A DNA stretch of 46,310 nt, from assembly GCF_002198675.1 (NCBI RefSeq), contig NZ_MWLL01000108.1, positions 1 to 46,310 on the forward strand, read 5' to 3'. The notes below the pieces were generated by a model. The model had not been told where the DNA came from. It did no database searches and saw only the letters and a program-made list of their open reading frames with translations. Below are positions 33,482 through 41,508 of the stretch, piece by piece; position 1 is the first letter of the stretch; every line of letters begins with the position of its first letter. The position numbers and the translations under genes were made by a program. The stretch comes from Kineosporia sp. R_H_3. Lineage in GTDB: Bacteria; Actinomycetota; Actinomycetes; Actinomycetales; Kineosporiaceae.

Positions 33482-34639
33482 ATGGCCGAGCGGAGTGCGA
33501 CCACGGTCCGTGACGTGCCACCTACGCGGGCAGGGGGATCCGTCCGGCTCGAGGCGCTGTCGAAGAGCTACGGCGCCGTCCCGGCGGTCCGCGGGATCGA
33601 CCTCGACGTCGCGGCCGGCGAGTTCTTCTCCCTGCTCGGCCCCTCCGGCTGCGGCAAGACGACGACGCTGCGGCTCGTCGCCGGGTTCGAGCAGCCGGAC
33701 GGCGGCCAGGTCCTCATCGACGGGCAGGACGTCTCCGCGGTGCCGCCGGAGCGGCGCCCCGTCAACACGGTCTTCCAGAGCTACGCGCTCTTCCCGTTCA
33801 TGTCGGTGCGGGACAACGTCGCGTTCGGTCTGCGCTACGCGGGGGCCTCGAAGCAGGAGACCCGGCAGCGCGTCGACGAGGCGCTCGCCCTCGTGCAGAT
33901 GTCCGCCTACGCGGGCCGCCGCCCCGCGCAGCTGTCCGGCGGGCAGCAGCAGCGTGTCGCACTGGCCCGGGCGCTCGTGCTCGGCCCGCGGGTGCTGCTG
34001 CTCGACGAGCCGCTCGGCGCGCTGGACGCCAAGCTGCGCAAGGCGCTCCAGCTCGAGCTCAAGAGCCTCCAGGAGGCCGTCGGCATCACGTTCGTCTACG
34101 TCACCCACGACCAGGACGAGGCGCTGACGATGTCCGACCGGATCGCCGTCATGTCCGGCGGGCTCGTCGTCCAGGTCGGCACGCCGACCGAGGTCTACGA
34201 GCGCCCGGCGACCGCCTACGTGGCGGACTTCCTCGGGGCCGCCAACGTCGTCCCCGTCGAGGTCGTCGGTCCGGACGGCGCCCGGACGGCGTTCCGGCTC
34301 GCCGGCCGGGTCCTCACCGCGGGCGGTCCGGAGCACGCCCCGGGCCCGGCCTCGCTCGTCGTGCGGCCCGAGCGGCTGCGCCTCGTCGCGGCCGGCCACA
34401 CCGTCGCCCCCGCGGCGCCGCAGGCCGGCGACCGGCCCGTGCCGGACGCGAACGTGCTGCCGGCGACGGTGGCCCGCCTGGTCTACCGCGGCGCCCACGC
34501 GGACGTCGTCGTCGAGGTCGGCGGCGGCGCCCGGTTCTCGGTGCTCGTGCCGGCGGACGCGTCGTCCGGGCTCACCCAGGGCGGCGCGGTGCAGCTCGTC
34601 CTGCCGCCGGAGTCGCTGCGGCTGCTGCCGCCGCAGTGA
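33482..34639 (+). CDS. potA: ABC transporter ATP-binding protein, PotA-like
   Basis: 385 aa. Walker A GPSGCGKTTTLRLVAG, Q-loop NTVFQSYALFPFM, signature LSGGQQQRVALARAL, Walker B VLLLDEPLGALD and the His switch VTHDQDEAL are all intact. The last 120 residues form a TOBE/OB regulatory domain as in PotA and other CUT1-like ATPases. The ATG at 33482 has AAGGAG upstream; an earlier in-frame start at 33464 has no binding site. It is transcribed away from its permeases and binding protein, and its 3' end overlaps that of the TetR gene by 68 nt on the other strand. Confidence 0.93.
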   Translation: MAERSATTVRDVPPTRAGGSVRLEALSKSYGAVPAVRGIDLDVAAGEFFSLLGPSGCGKTTTLRLVAGFEQPDGGQVLIDGQDVSAVPPERRPVNTVFQSYALFPFMSVRDNVAFGLRYAGASKQETRQRVDEALALVQMSAYAGRRPAQLSGGQQQRVALARALVLGPRVLLLDEPLGALDAKLRKALQLELKSLQEAVGITFVYVTHDQDEALTMSDRIAVMSGGLVVQVGTPTEVYERPATAYVADFLGAANVVPVEVVGPDGARTAFRLAGRVLTAGGPEHAPGPASLVVRPERLRLVAAGHTVAPAAPQAGDRPVPDANVLPATVARLVYRGAHADVVVEVGGGARFSVLVPADASSGLTQGGAVQLVLPPESLRLLPPQ

Positions 34640-35261
34640 CGGACGCCGGGCCGGCAGGTCCGGCGAGGGCTCCGGCCGGCAGCGCGAGCTCGGCCTCGGC
34701 GAAGCCGGCGGACCACGTGATGACCGCGGCGCGGTCGATCGGGACCCGGTGCGCCACCGACTGCAGGGCGAGGCCGTCGAGCAGCGACAGGATCCGCCAG
34801 GCCGCGCCGTCCGGGTCCGGGCAGACGAACGCCCCGGCCGCGACCCCGTCGCGGATGCACTGCGCGAGCACCTGCTGCCATTTCACGTTGAGCCGCTGCG
34901 AGGTCTCCCGCAGCGTCGGGCGGCGGGCCGCCTCGGCCCAGGCGTCGAGCCACAGCTGGAAGGCCCAGTCCTGCTCGGCGCGCGCGTACGTCGCGAAGAA
35001 CGCCCGCAGCCGCTCGACGGGGCCGGTCTGCGCCTCGACGGCAGCGGTCGTCACCGCGAGGTCGGCCGTCGCCGCCTGCTCGAACGCGGCCGCGAGCAGG
35101 TCGTCCATCGAGGCGAAGTAGTGGTGCACCAGGCCGCTCGACGTCCCCATCCGGTCGGCGACGTCCCGGACCGTCGTCGCCGCGATGCCCTTGTGCAGCA
35201 TGACCTCCAGGGCCGCCGCGACGATCGCGGCCCGGCGCTCGGGCGGGGTCATCCGGGCCAT
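34572..35261 (-). CDS. TetR-family transcriptional regulator 1 (betaine-responsive BetI-like layout)
   Basis: 229 aa. The N-terminal HTH is RRAAIVAAALEVMLHKGIAATTVRDVADRMGTSSGLVHHYFASMDDLLAAAFE. The C-terminal part has RAFFATYARAEQDWAFQLWLDAWAEAARRPTLRETSQRLN and LDGLALQSVAHRV, which recalls the BetI_C-type ligand domain. The ATG at 35261 is seven bases from a TAGCCT -10, so the message is leaderless. A palindrome lies inside its promoter, fitting autoregulation. The tail of about 40 residues (Ala/Pro-rich) overlaps potA antisense. It is probably the local repressor of the transport or demethylation genes. Confidence 0.85.
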   Translation of the reverse strand: MARMTPPERRAAIVAAALEVMLHKGIAATTVRDVADRMGTSSGLVHHYFASMDDLLAAAFEQAATADLAVTTAAVEAQTGPVERLRAFFATYARAEQDWAFQLWLDAWAEAARRPTLRETSQRLNVKWQQVLAQCIRDGVAAGAFVCPDPDGAAWRILSLLDGLALQSVAHRVPIDRAAVITWSAGFAEAELALPAGALAGPAGPASVTAAAAAAATPAAGRAAPRRPG

Positions 35262-35268
35262 GCAGGAA

Positions 35269-35312
35269 AGGCTAGGCACCTGTTGCGCAGGTGTCCAACA
35301 GCGATCTAGGGT
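35269..35312. promoter_or_regulatory. Interlocked divergent promoters with a CACCTG-N5-CAGGTG operator
   Basis: Leftward: -35 TGGACA (35297-35292), 17-bp spacer, -10 TAGCCT (35274-35269) for TetR 1. Rightward: -35 TTGCGC (35283-35288), 18-bp spacer, -10 TAGGGT (35307-35312) for the GcvT-like operon. The palindrome at 35277-35293 lies between the leftward boxes and covers the rightward -35. One bound dimer could block both. Confidence 0.6.
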
Positions 35313-35399
35313 GAGCCCACCTCGCCCGGCCGACCGCGCCCGTCCACCCAGGTCGCACCACGCGCAGCGGTCTTCCGGTCCGACCCGGGAGCGACGCCG

Positions 35400-36599
35400 A
35401 TGATCAGGACGACTCCGTTCCACCCGCGACTGTCCGAGCTCAGCACGACCGGTCTGTGGTCGCACTGGGCCGGGTACCTCTCCGCACAGAAGTACGACAT
35501 GTCCGCCAAGCACGAGTACTTCGGCATCCGCAACAGCGCAGGCTTCTTCGACTCCTCGCCGCTGTACAAGTACTGGGTGCGCGGCCGGGACGCCGAGCGG
35601 TTCCTCGCCGGGGTGCTCGCGCGGGACGTGCGGACCTGCCGCCCGGGCCGGGCGCAGTACACGATCTGGTGCGACGACGCCGGCTTCCTCCTCGAGGACG
35701 GCGTCGTCTTCCGCTACTCCGAGAACGAGTTCATGCTCACGGCCGCCGAGCCGAACCTGGGCTACCTGCGCGACCTCGTGGGCCGCCTCGACGTCGAGGT
35801 CGTCGACGTCTCGCAGGAGTACGGCGTGCTCGCCGTCCAGGGTCCGCGCTCGCGCGAGATCCTCGCGCGGCTGTCGCCGGACGTCGCGGCGCTGCCGTAC
35901 TTCGGGCACACCCAGACCAAGGTCGGCGCGGCCTCGGTGACCGTCTCGCGCACCGGCTTCACCGGCGACCTCGGCTACGAGATCCTCGTTCCCGCCGCGG
36001 ACGCGCTGCCCGTGCTGGACGCCGTCATCGAGGCCGGCACCCCGTACGGGATGCGGCCCTTCGGCGAGCAGGCGCTGCTCATGGCGCGCATCGAGGCCGG
36101 CCTGCTGCTCGTCGACGTCGACTTCTCCTCGAGCCGCTACGCCTGGACCGACCACGACCGGGTCACGCCGGTCGAGCTCGGGCTGCGGTGGATGCTGCGC
36201 GGCATCGACGACCCGGAGCGGCCGTTCGTCGGACGCACGGCGCTGCGCGCCGAGATCGCGGGCGGGACGTCGCGCTGGGCGACGGTCGGGATCGTCGTCG
36301 ACTGGCAGGACTGGGACCGGGTCTGGACGCGGGCCGGGCTCGTCCCGCCCAAGGACGAGACCCCGCTCGACTACGAGTCGATGCTCTACGACGCGGACGG
36401 CGGCCGGGTCGGCTACGCGACGAGCTTCATGTACTCGCCGGTGCTCCAGCGCCACATCGGGATCGCCCGGGTCCGGCCCGACCACGGTGCCGTCGGCTCG
36501 ACGGTCGGCCTCGAGGTCACCGTGAACCACCAGTACGAGACGGTCGCCGCGCAGGTGGCCCGGCTCCCGCTCTTCAACCCCGAGCGAAAGACGGCGTGA
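35400..36599 (+). CDS. GcvT-like aminomethyltransferase / THF-dependent demethylase
   Basis: 399 aa. The fold is the T-protein of glycine cleavage: HEYFGIRNSAGFFDSSPLYKYWVRGRDAERFLAGVLARDV, GRAQYTIWCDDAGFLLEDGVVFR, VLAVQGPRSREIL, SRTGFTGDLGYEI, and a GcvT-C half from about residue 285. No gcvH, gcvP or lipoyl genes are nearby, so glycine cleavage itself is unlikely. The family also includes THF-dependent N-, S- and O-demethylases. It heads a two-gene operon with a FAD oxidoreductase (5-nt gap), under a promoter interlocked with that of TetR 1. The substrate is open. Confidence 0.85.
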   Translation: MIRTTPFHPRLSELSTTGLWSHWAGYLSAQKYDMSAKHEYFGIRNSAGFFDSSPLYKYWVRGRDAERFLAGVLARDVRTCRPGRAQYTIWCDDAGFLLEDGVVFRYSENEFMLTAAEPNLGYLRDLVGRLDVEVVDVSQEYGVLAVQGPRSREILARLSPDVAALPYFGHTQTKVGAASVTVSRTGFTGDLGYEILVPAADALPVLDAVIEAGTPYGMRPFGEQALLMARIEAGLLLVDVDFSSSRYAWTDHDRVTPVELGLRWMLRGIDDPERPFVGRTALRAEIAGGTSRWATVGIVVDWQDWDRVWTRAGLVPPKDETPLDYESMLYDADGGRVGYATSFMYSPVLQRHIGIARVRPDHGAVGSTVGLEVTVNHQYETVAAQVARLPLFNPERKTA

Positions 36600-36604
36600 G
36601 GCAG

Positions 36605-38212
36605 ATGAGCCCGACCACGGCGGCCAAGAGCCGCGAGTACGACGCGATCGTCATCGGCGGTGGCCACAACGGCCTCGTCAACGCTGCCTACCTCGCCAAG
36701 GCGGGCCTGTCGGTGCTCGTCGTCGAGCGCCGGCACCTCGTCGGCGGGGCGGCGATCACCGAGGAGCTCCACCCCGGCTTCCAGTTCACGACGTTCTCCT
36801 ACGCGCTGAGCCTGCTGCGGCCGGACATCATCCACGAGCTCGACCTCGTGCGGCACGGCTTCATGCCGATCCTCATGCCGTCCTCGTTCGCGCCCATGGA
36901 GAACGGCGACTACCTGCTGCTCGGGCCCGACCGGGACGAGAACCTCAAGGAGATCATGCGGCACTCCGCGCACGACGCGGACGCCATGGACCGCTACGAG
37001 CACGACGTCGAGCGGGTCTGCCAGCTCGTCAAGCCGCTCTTCGACCGGGTGCCGCCCAACCTCTTCGGCAAGTCGCCGGAGGACCTCGCCGACATCGCGT
37101 GGCTGCGCTCGCACCTCGGCGACGCCCCGCCGAAGGTGCTCCACGACGCCGTCCGGATGCTCACCGGCAGCGCCGCGGACTTCCTCGACGACTACTTCGA
37201 GAGCGACATCCTCAAGGGCTACATGGCCTCCTCCGGGATCATCGGCACCAAGGTCGGCCCGATGTCGCAGGGGTCCGGGCTCGTGCTGCTCTACCACTCG
37301 CTCGGCGAGCACGACGGCCAGTTCGGGGCCTGGGCGTTCCACAAGGGCGGCAACGGCGGCTTCACCCAGGTGCTCGCCCGCGCGGCGCAGGCGTTCGGCG
37401 TCGAGATCCTCCTGGAGTCCGAGGTCGACCACGTCGTCACCAGGGAGGGCCGTGCCGTCGGCGTCGTCCTCGGCGACGGCACCGAGCTGTCGTCGCGCAC
37501 CGTCGTCAGCGCGGTCGACCCTCGGCGGACCTTCCTCGAGCTCGTCGAGCCGCGCGAGCTGCCGACCGACCTCGTGGAGAACATCAACCGGTTCCGCTTC
37601 CAGGGCACGAGCGCCAAGGTGAACTTCGCCCTGGACGGCGCCCCGCGCTACCCGGCGCTCGGTGACCGCACCGACCAGTACCGCGGGTTCACGAACATCG
37701 GCCCGTCGATGGAGTACCTCGAGCGGGCCTTCGACGACGCGAAGTACGGCTGGTACTCCCAGCGCCCGTACCTCGACTGCGCCGTCCAGTCGATGGTCGA
37801 CCCCGACATGGCCCCGCCCGGCAAGCACGTCATGTCGTGCTTCGTGCAGTACGCGCCGTACCACCTGCGGGGCAGCGACTGGGACACCGAGCGGGAGAAG
37901 TTCGGCGACACCGTGCAGGCGACGCTCGAGTCGTTCTTCCCCGGGTTCGGCGACCTCGTCCTGCACCGCGAGGTCGTCACCCCGCTCGACATCGAGCGCG
38001 TCGTCGGGCTGTCGGAGGGCAACATCTTCGCGGGCGAGTTCTTCGCCCCGCAGATGTACTTCTTCCGCCCGGCGCCCGGCTGGAGCCAGTACCGCACCCC
38101 GATCGACGGGTACTACCAGTGCGGCTCCGGCACCCACCCCGGCGGCTGCGTCATGGGTGCGCCGGGCAAGCTCGCGAGCGGGCAGATCCTCGCGGACCTG
38201 CGGAAGGACTGA
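36605..38212 (+). CDS. Phytoene-desaturase-like FAD-dependent oxidoreductase
   Basis: 535 aa. It opens with AIVIGGGHNGLVNAAYLAKAG (GxGxxG FAD fold), then LVVERRHLVGGAAITEE, and ends with GYYQCGSGTHPGGCVMGAPGKLA, the C-terminal FAD contact of the phytoene desaturase/CrtI superfamily. There is no carotenoid gene in the window, and members of this type in bacteria often act on amines, so it may oxidise an amine or N-methyl group. The tight spacing after the GcvT-like gene suggests it supplies that protein with a methylene-iminium product, as DMGDH domains do in cis. Confidence 0.85.
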   Translation: MSPTTAAKSREYDAIVIGGGHNGLVNAAYLAKAGLSVLVVERRHLVGGAAITEELHPGFQFTTFSYALSLLRPDIIHELDLVRHGFMPILMPSSFAPMENGDYLLLGPDRDENLKEIMRHSAHDADAMDRYEHDVERVCQLVKPLFDRVPPNLFGKSPEDLADIAWLRSHLGDAPPKVLHDAVRMLTGSAADFLDDYFESDILKGYMASSGIIGTKVGPMSQGSGLVLLYHSLGEHDGQFGAWAFHKGGNGGFTQVLARAAQAFGVEILLESEVDHVVTREGRAVGVVLGDGTELSSRTVVSAVDPRRTFLELVEPRELPTDLVENINRFRFQGTSAKVNFALDGAPRYPALGDRTDQYRGFTNIGPSMEYLERAFDDAKYGWYSQRPYLDCAVQSMVDPDMAPPGKHVMSCFVQYAPYHLRGSDWDTEREKFGDTVQATLESFFPGFGDLVLHREVVTPLDIERVVGLSEGNIFAGEFFAPQMYFFRPAPGWSQYRTPIDGYYQCGSGTHPGGCVMGAPGKLASGQILADLRKD

Positions 38213-38232
38213 CGACCTCCCGCAGGTCCGGC

Positions 38233-39429
38233 TCAGACCGGCTGGGCCTCGGGCTTCACGTGCACCGGCTGCCCCGCGTACCCGCGGGCCACCATCGTCA
38301 CGAACTGGTAGACGCCGTCCTCCTGGGGCGACAGCGGACCGGCGCTCGCGAGGCCGGACTCCATGCCGCGCTGCACCGACTCGCAGGCCGCCCAGTCCTG
38401 CTTGTTCGTCACGTCCCAGAAGTCGACGGCGTACGCCGGGTCGAAGCCCGGCCGGGACGTCGCCTCGACCGGGAACGACCACGCGCACTCGACCCACGTC
38501 CGGTTCGGGCCCAGCGGGGCCATCCGGTGCGTCATGACGTAGTCCGGGTGCGTGCTGACGAGCAGGTTCGGGAAGACCCCGAGGTAGTCGACGCGGGTCG
38601 AGGACCACTCGTCGAGACCGGGGATGAGAACCCCGTCGCTGTGCCCGTCGAGGGACATCGTCGCCATCCCGGGGCGGATGTCCATCCAGCCGCCGACCCA
38701 CGCGCCCGGGGCGTACCAGTTCTCGCCGCTGTCGGGCGGGCTCACGGCGCACAGCTCCGGGTGGATCTCGGGGCAGTGGTAGCACTCCTGGTAGTTCTCG
38801 CTGATCGTCTTCCAGTTCGCCCGGACGACGTACGTGTGCCGGGCGGCGACGACGAGCCGCTCGGGCCGGTGCAGCGCGAGCCGGTCGCCGAGCGCGCCGA
38901 GGTACTCCTCGAGCGGCGGTGCCTGGCCGGACAGGTCGACGAAGACGTAGCCGTGCCACTCCTGCACCCGCAGCGCCCGCAGCGGGAACTGCGCGGCGTC
39001 GAAGTCGAAGGCGCCGTCGTAGCCGGGGGCGGCGAACAGGTCGCCCTCGAGGGTGTACGACCACGCGTGGTACGGGCAGACGACCGAGCGTCGGGTCGTC
39101 GCCCCGCCGCAGGGCAGGATCTCGTGCCCGCGGTGCCGGCACGTGTTCGCGAAGCCGCGCAGGACGCCGTCCTTGCCGCGTACGAGCAGGACGCTCGTGC
39201 TGCCGACCGGCTCGGCCCGCTGGGCCCCGGGCCCGTCGAGGTCCGCGGCGAACCCCGCGCACTGCCAGCCGGTGAAGAAGTTCCGCTGCTCCCAGGCGAA
39301 GACGTCGGGGGAGGTGTACGCCTCGGGCGGCAGCATCCGGCTGCTGCCGAACGGCGCGAGCGCGGCCTCCAGGGCAGCCTCGGGCACCGGGTGGGTCCTG
39401 TCCGCGGGGGAACCGTCCTGACTGAACAT
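38233..39429 (-). CDS. Rieske non-heme iron oxygenase, glycine-betaine/stachydrine demethylase type
   Basis: 398 aa. The Rieske 2Fe-2S cluster is bound by Cys97-x-His99 and Cys118-x2-His121. The mononuclear iron site is His218, His223 and Asp339, with the bridging Glu215 in NYQECYHCPEIHPEL. That NYxECYHC-x2-IHPEL pattern is typical of the quaternary-ammonium branch (GbcA, stachydrine and choline/carnitine oxygenases) rather than aromatic dioxygenases. The reaction would remove a methyl as formaldehyde. No ferredoxin or GbcB-like reductase is in the window. The ATG at 39429 has no binding site; its own promoter overlaps the end of the ligase gene. Confidence 0.88.
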   Translation of the reverse strand: MFSQDGSPADRTHPVPEAALEAALAPFGSSRMLPPEAYTSPDVFAWEQRNFFTGWQCAGFAADLDGPGAQRAEPVGSTSVLLVRGKDGVLRGFANTCRHRGHEILPCGGATTRRSVVCPYHAWSYTLEGDLFAAPGYDGAFDFDAAQFPLRALRVQEWHGYVFVDLSGQAPPLEEYLGALGDRLALHRPERLVVAARHTYVVRANWKTISENYQECYHCPEIHPELCAVSPPDSGENWYAPGAWVGGWMDIRPGMATMSLDGHSDGVLIPGLDEWSSTRVDYLGVFPNLLVSTHPDYVMTHRMAPLGPNRTWVECAWSFPVEATSRPGFDPAYAVDFWDVTNKQDWAACESVQRGMESGLASAGPLSPQEDGVYQFVTMVARGYAGQPVHVKPEAQPV

Positions 39430-39465
39430 GCAGTCAGGTTAGGCAGGTGCCGCGCGGCCCGTCCA
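39417..39465 (-). promoter_or_regulatory. Leaderless promoter of the Rieske gene with palindromic operator B
   Basis: Reading leftward: -35 TGGACG (39465-39460), 18-bp spacer, -10 TAACCT (39441-39436), then six bases to the ATG. The -10 begins with the TAA stop of the upstream ligase gene. A palindrome with arms CCTGACT/AGTCAGG (39417-39438) covers the start codon. Its core GACTGAACATGCAGTC matches operator A at 13 of 16 positions. Confidence 0.6.
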
Positions 39466-41508
39466 GAGCGCGAGGGCGTCGACCGCGACGGCACCGGAGC
39501 CGTTCACCAGCACCGGGTTGAGCTCGACCGACACCAGGTCGGGGCAGCCCAGCAGCAGGTCGCCGACCCGGGCGGCCAGCACAGCGAGCGCCTCGACGTC
39601 GACCGCGGGGCGGCCGCGGCCACCGGTGAGCAGCGCGCTGCCGCGCAGCCGCAGCAGCCCGGCCCGCACCACGTCCGGGGTCACGGGCAGCGGGAGCGTG
39701 ACGACGTCGGCGAGCGCCTCGGACCAGATCCCGCCGAGCCCGACGACGAGGGTCGGGACGACGCCGTCCGCCCGGGCGCCGACGATCACCTCCGCGCCCG
39801 GGGCGGCCATCGCCGCGACGAGCACCCGGGCCCCGGCGGGCGGTCCGGGGGCGCCGAGCAGCCGTTCCGCCACCGCCTCGACGCTCGCCGGGCCCTCGGC
39901 GCCGAGGACGACGCCGCCGGCCTCGCTCGCGTGGAGCAGGCCGGGGGCCGAGAGCTTGACCGCGACGGGTACCCCGAGCCGGGCGGCGACCGCGGCGGCC
40001 TCACGGGGCGTCGCCGCGACGCCGTGCGCGGGGACGGCGACGCCGGCGGCGACGAGCAGCGGCAGCGCCTCGTGCTCGGCGAGCCAGCGGCCGGGCGATG
40101 CGTCCGGGCCGGCCCGCCGGGCGACCGCGGCGGCGGCCGCGGCGACCTCCCGCAGCCTCGCGGGGGAGGGCCCGGGGGTGCGCAGCGCCGCGACGGCGAG
40201 CAGGGCGGGCAGCAGACCGCCGACGGCGCCGGCAGGCTCCTGGCCGGGCGTCGTCGCGACGAGCAGCGGGGAGCCCCCGCCCGCCGCGAGCCCGTCGAGC
40301 GCCCCCTCCCGGGTGCGCCGCCACTCGGCGGCGTCGGCCGGTGCGAGCCCGGCGGGCTCGTCCTGCACGTAGAGCGCGTGCCCGACGTCCGGGTCGGTCG
40401 TCACCGCGGCGCCGATCCGGCGCAGCGCGGCCGGGTCGTCCCAGACGAGGTTGGTGTGGTCGAGCGGGTTCGTCGGCGTCGCCGTCGCGGGCAGCGCGGC
40501 GGCGAGCGCGGCGAGGGTCGCGGGGGCCCAGCGGGTCAGGGGGACCCCGGCGTCGGCGGCGAGGTCCGCGGCGACGGCGGCGTCCCCGCCGGAGCACGTG
40601 ACGACCGCGCAGCCGCGCGGGTCGCGCCGTCCGGCGGCGAGCGCGCGGGCCGTCTCGAAGAGGTCGTGCGGGTTCGTGACGAGCACGGCACCGGCCTCCC
40701 GGGCGAGGGCGGCGAACGCCGCGTGGTCCCCGGACAGGGACGCCGTGTGCGCGCCGCCGACCGTGCGCCCCTCGGCCGACCGCCCGGCCTTGAGGACGAC
40801 GACCCGCACGTCCCGCTCGGCGCACCGGGCGAGCGCCGCCGCCGTCCGGGCCCCGTCGCCGTCCGCCTCGAGGTAGGCGGCGACGACCCGCACCCCCGGG
40901 GCCGCCGCGAGGTGGTCCATCGCGGCGGCCGCGTCGACGGACGCGGCGTTGCCCAGCGAGACGACGGTGTGCAGGCCGAGCCCGGCGCGGTGCGCGAGGG
41001 CGAGGACGCCGAGGTTCCCGCTCTGCGTGACGAGCGCCGTCGTCGCGGCCGCGGGGTCGGGGAGGGTGACGGCGTCGCCCCACATCGGGGCCCGCGCGGC
41101 GACGGCGACGACCCCGTTGCTGTTCGGCCCGACGACCGGCATCGCGCCGGCCGCGGCCAGCAACCGGTCCTGCGCTCCGGCGTCCCCGGTCTCGGCGAAC
41201 CCGGCGGCGAGGACGACGGCCCCGCCGCACCCCAGGCGGGCGGCCGTCGCGAGCACGGCCGGCACGGTCGCCGCGGGGGTCGCGACGACGACGGCGTCGA
41301 CCGGCCCGGCCTCGACGAGGTCCGGCAGGCAGGGCGTCCCGAGCACCTCGCGGCGGCCCGGGTTGACGGCCACGACCCGGCCGCCGAAGCCCGCGCGGAG
41401 CAGGTTCTCCAGGGCGTGCCGGCCGTAGGCGCCGGCGCGGTCCGTCGCCCCGACGACCGCGACCGACGCGGGGGCGAGCAGCCGGCCGAGCGTCGCGCCC
41501 GAGCTCAC
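39439..41508 (-). CDS. ADP-forming acyl-CoA ligase (acetate--CoA ligase family, alpha-beta fusion)
   Basis: 689 aa. The CoA-binding domain is first (LLAPASVAVVGATDRAGAYGRHALENLLRAGFGG), then succinyl-CoA-ligase-like domains with the phosphohistidine site GGAHTASLSGDHAAF, and a C-terminal ATP-grasp domain (EALPLLVAAGVAVPAHGVA, VAVKLSAPGLLHASEAGGVVLG, VELNPVLV). Such enzymes make or break acyl-CoA with ADP/ATP; the acid is unknown. It starts at a GTG overlapping the acyl-CoA dehydrogenase stop by 4 nt. The Ala-rich composition is marked but in line with the family in GC-rich genomes. Confidence 0.88.
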   Translation of the reverse strand: MSSGATLGRLLAPASVAVVGATDRAGAYGRHALENLLRAGFGGRVVAVNPGRREVLGTPCLPDLVEAGPVDAVVVATPAATVPAVLATAARLGCGGAVVLAAGFAETGDAGAQDRLLAAAGAMPVVGPNSNGVVAVAARAPMWGDAVTLPDPAAATTALVTQSGNLGVLALAHRAGLGLHTVVSLGNAASVDAAAAMDHLAAAPGVRVVAAYLEADGDGARTAAALARCAERDVRVVVLKAGRSAEGRTVGGAHTASLSGDHAAFAALAREAGAVLVTNPHDLFETARALAAGRRDPRGCAVVTCSGGDAAVAADLAADAGVPLTRWAPATLAALAAALPATATPTNPLDHTNLVWDDPAALRRIGAAVTTDPDVGHALYVQDEPAGLAPADAAEWRRTREGALDGLAAGGGSPLLVATTPGQEPAGAVGGLLPALLAVAALRTPGPSPARLREVAAAAAAVARRAGPDASPGRWLAEHEALPLLVAAGVAVPAHGVAATPREAAAVAARLGVPVAVKLSAPGLLHASEAGGVVLGAEGPASVEAVAERLLGAPGPPAGARVLVAAMAAPGAEVIVGARADGVVPTLVVGLGGIWSEALADVVTLPLPVTPDVVRAGLLRLRGSALLTGGRGRPAVDVEALAVLAARVGDLLLGCPDLVSVELNPVLVNGSGAVAVDALALWTGRAAPA

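Noticed and set aside
35320-35399. Glycine riboswitch in the leader of the GcvT-like gene
   Set aside because: The 80-nt leader lacks the conserved glycine aptamer core, and glycine-cleavage genes are absent.
36605-38212. Carotenoid phytoene desaturase
   Set aside because: No crtB, crtE or other carotenoid gene is nearby, and the gene is joined to a GcvT-like gene in an amine-type cluster.
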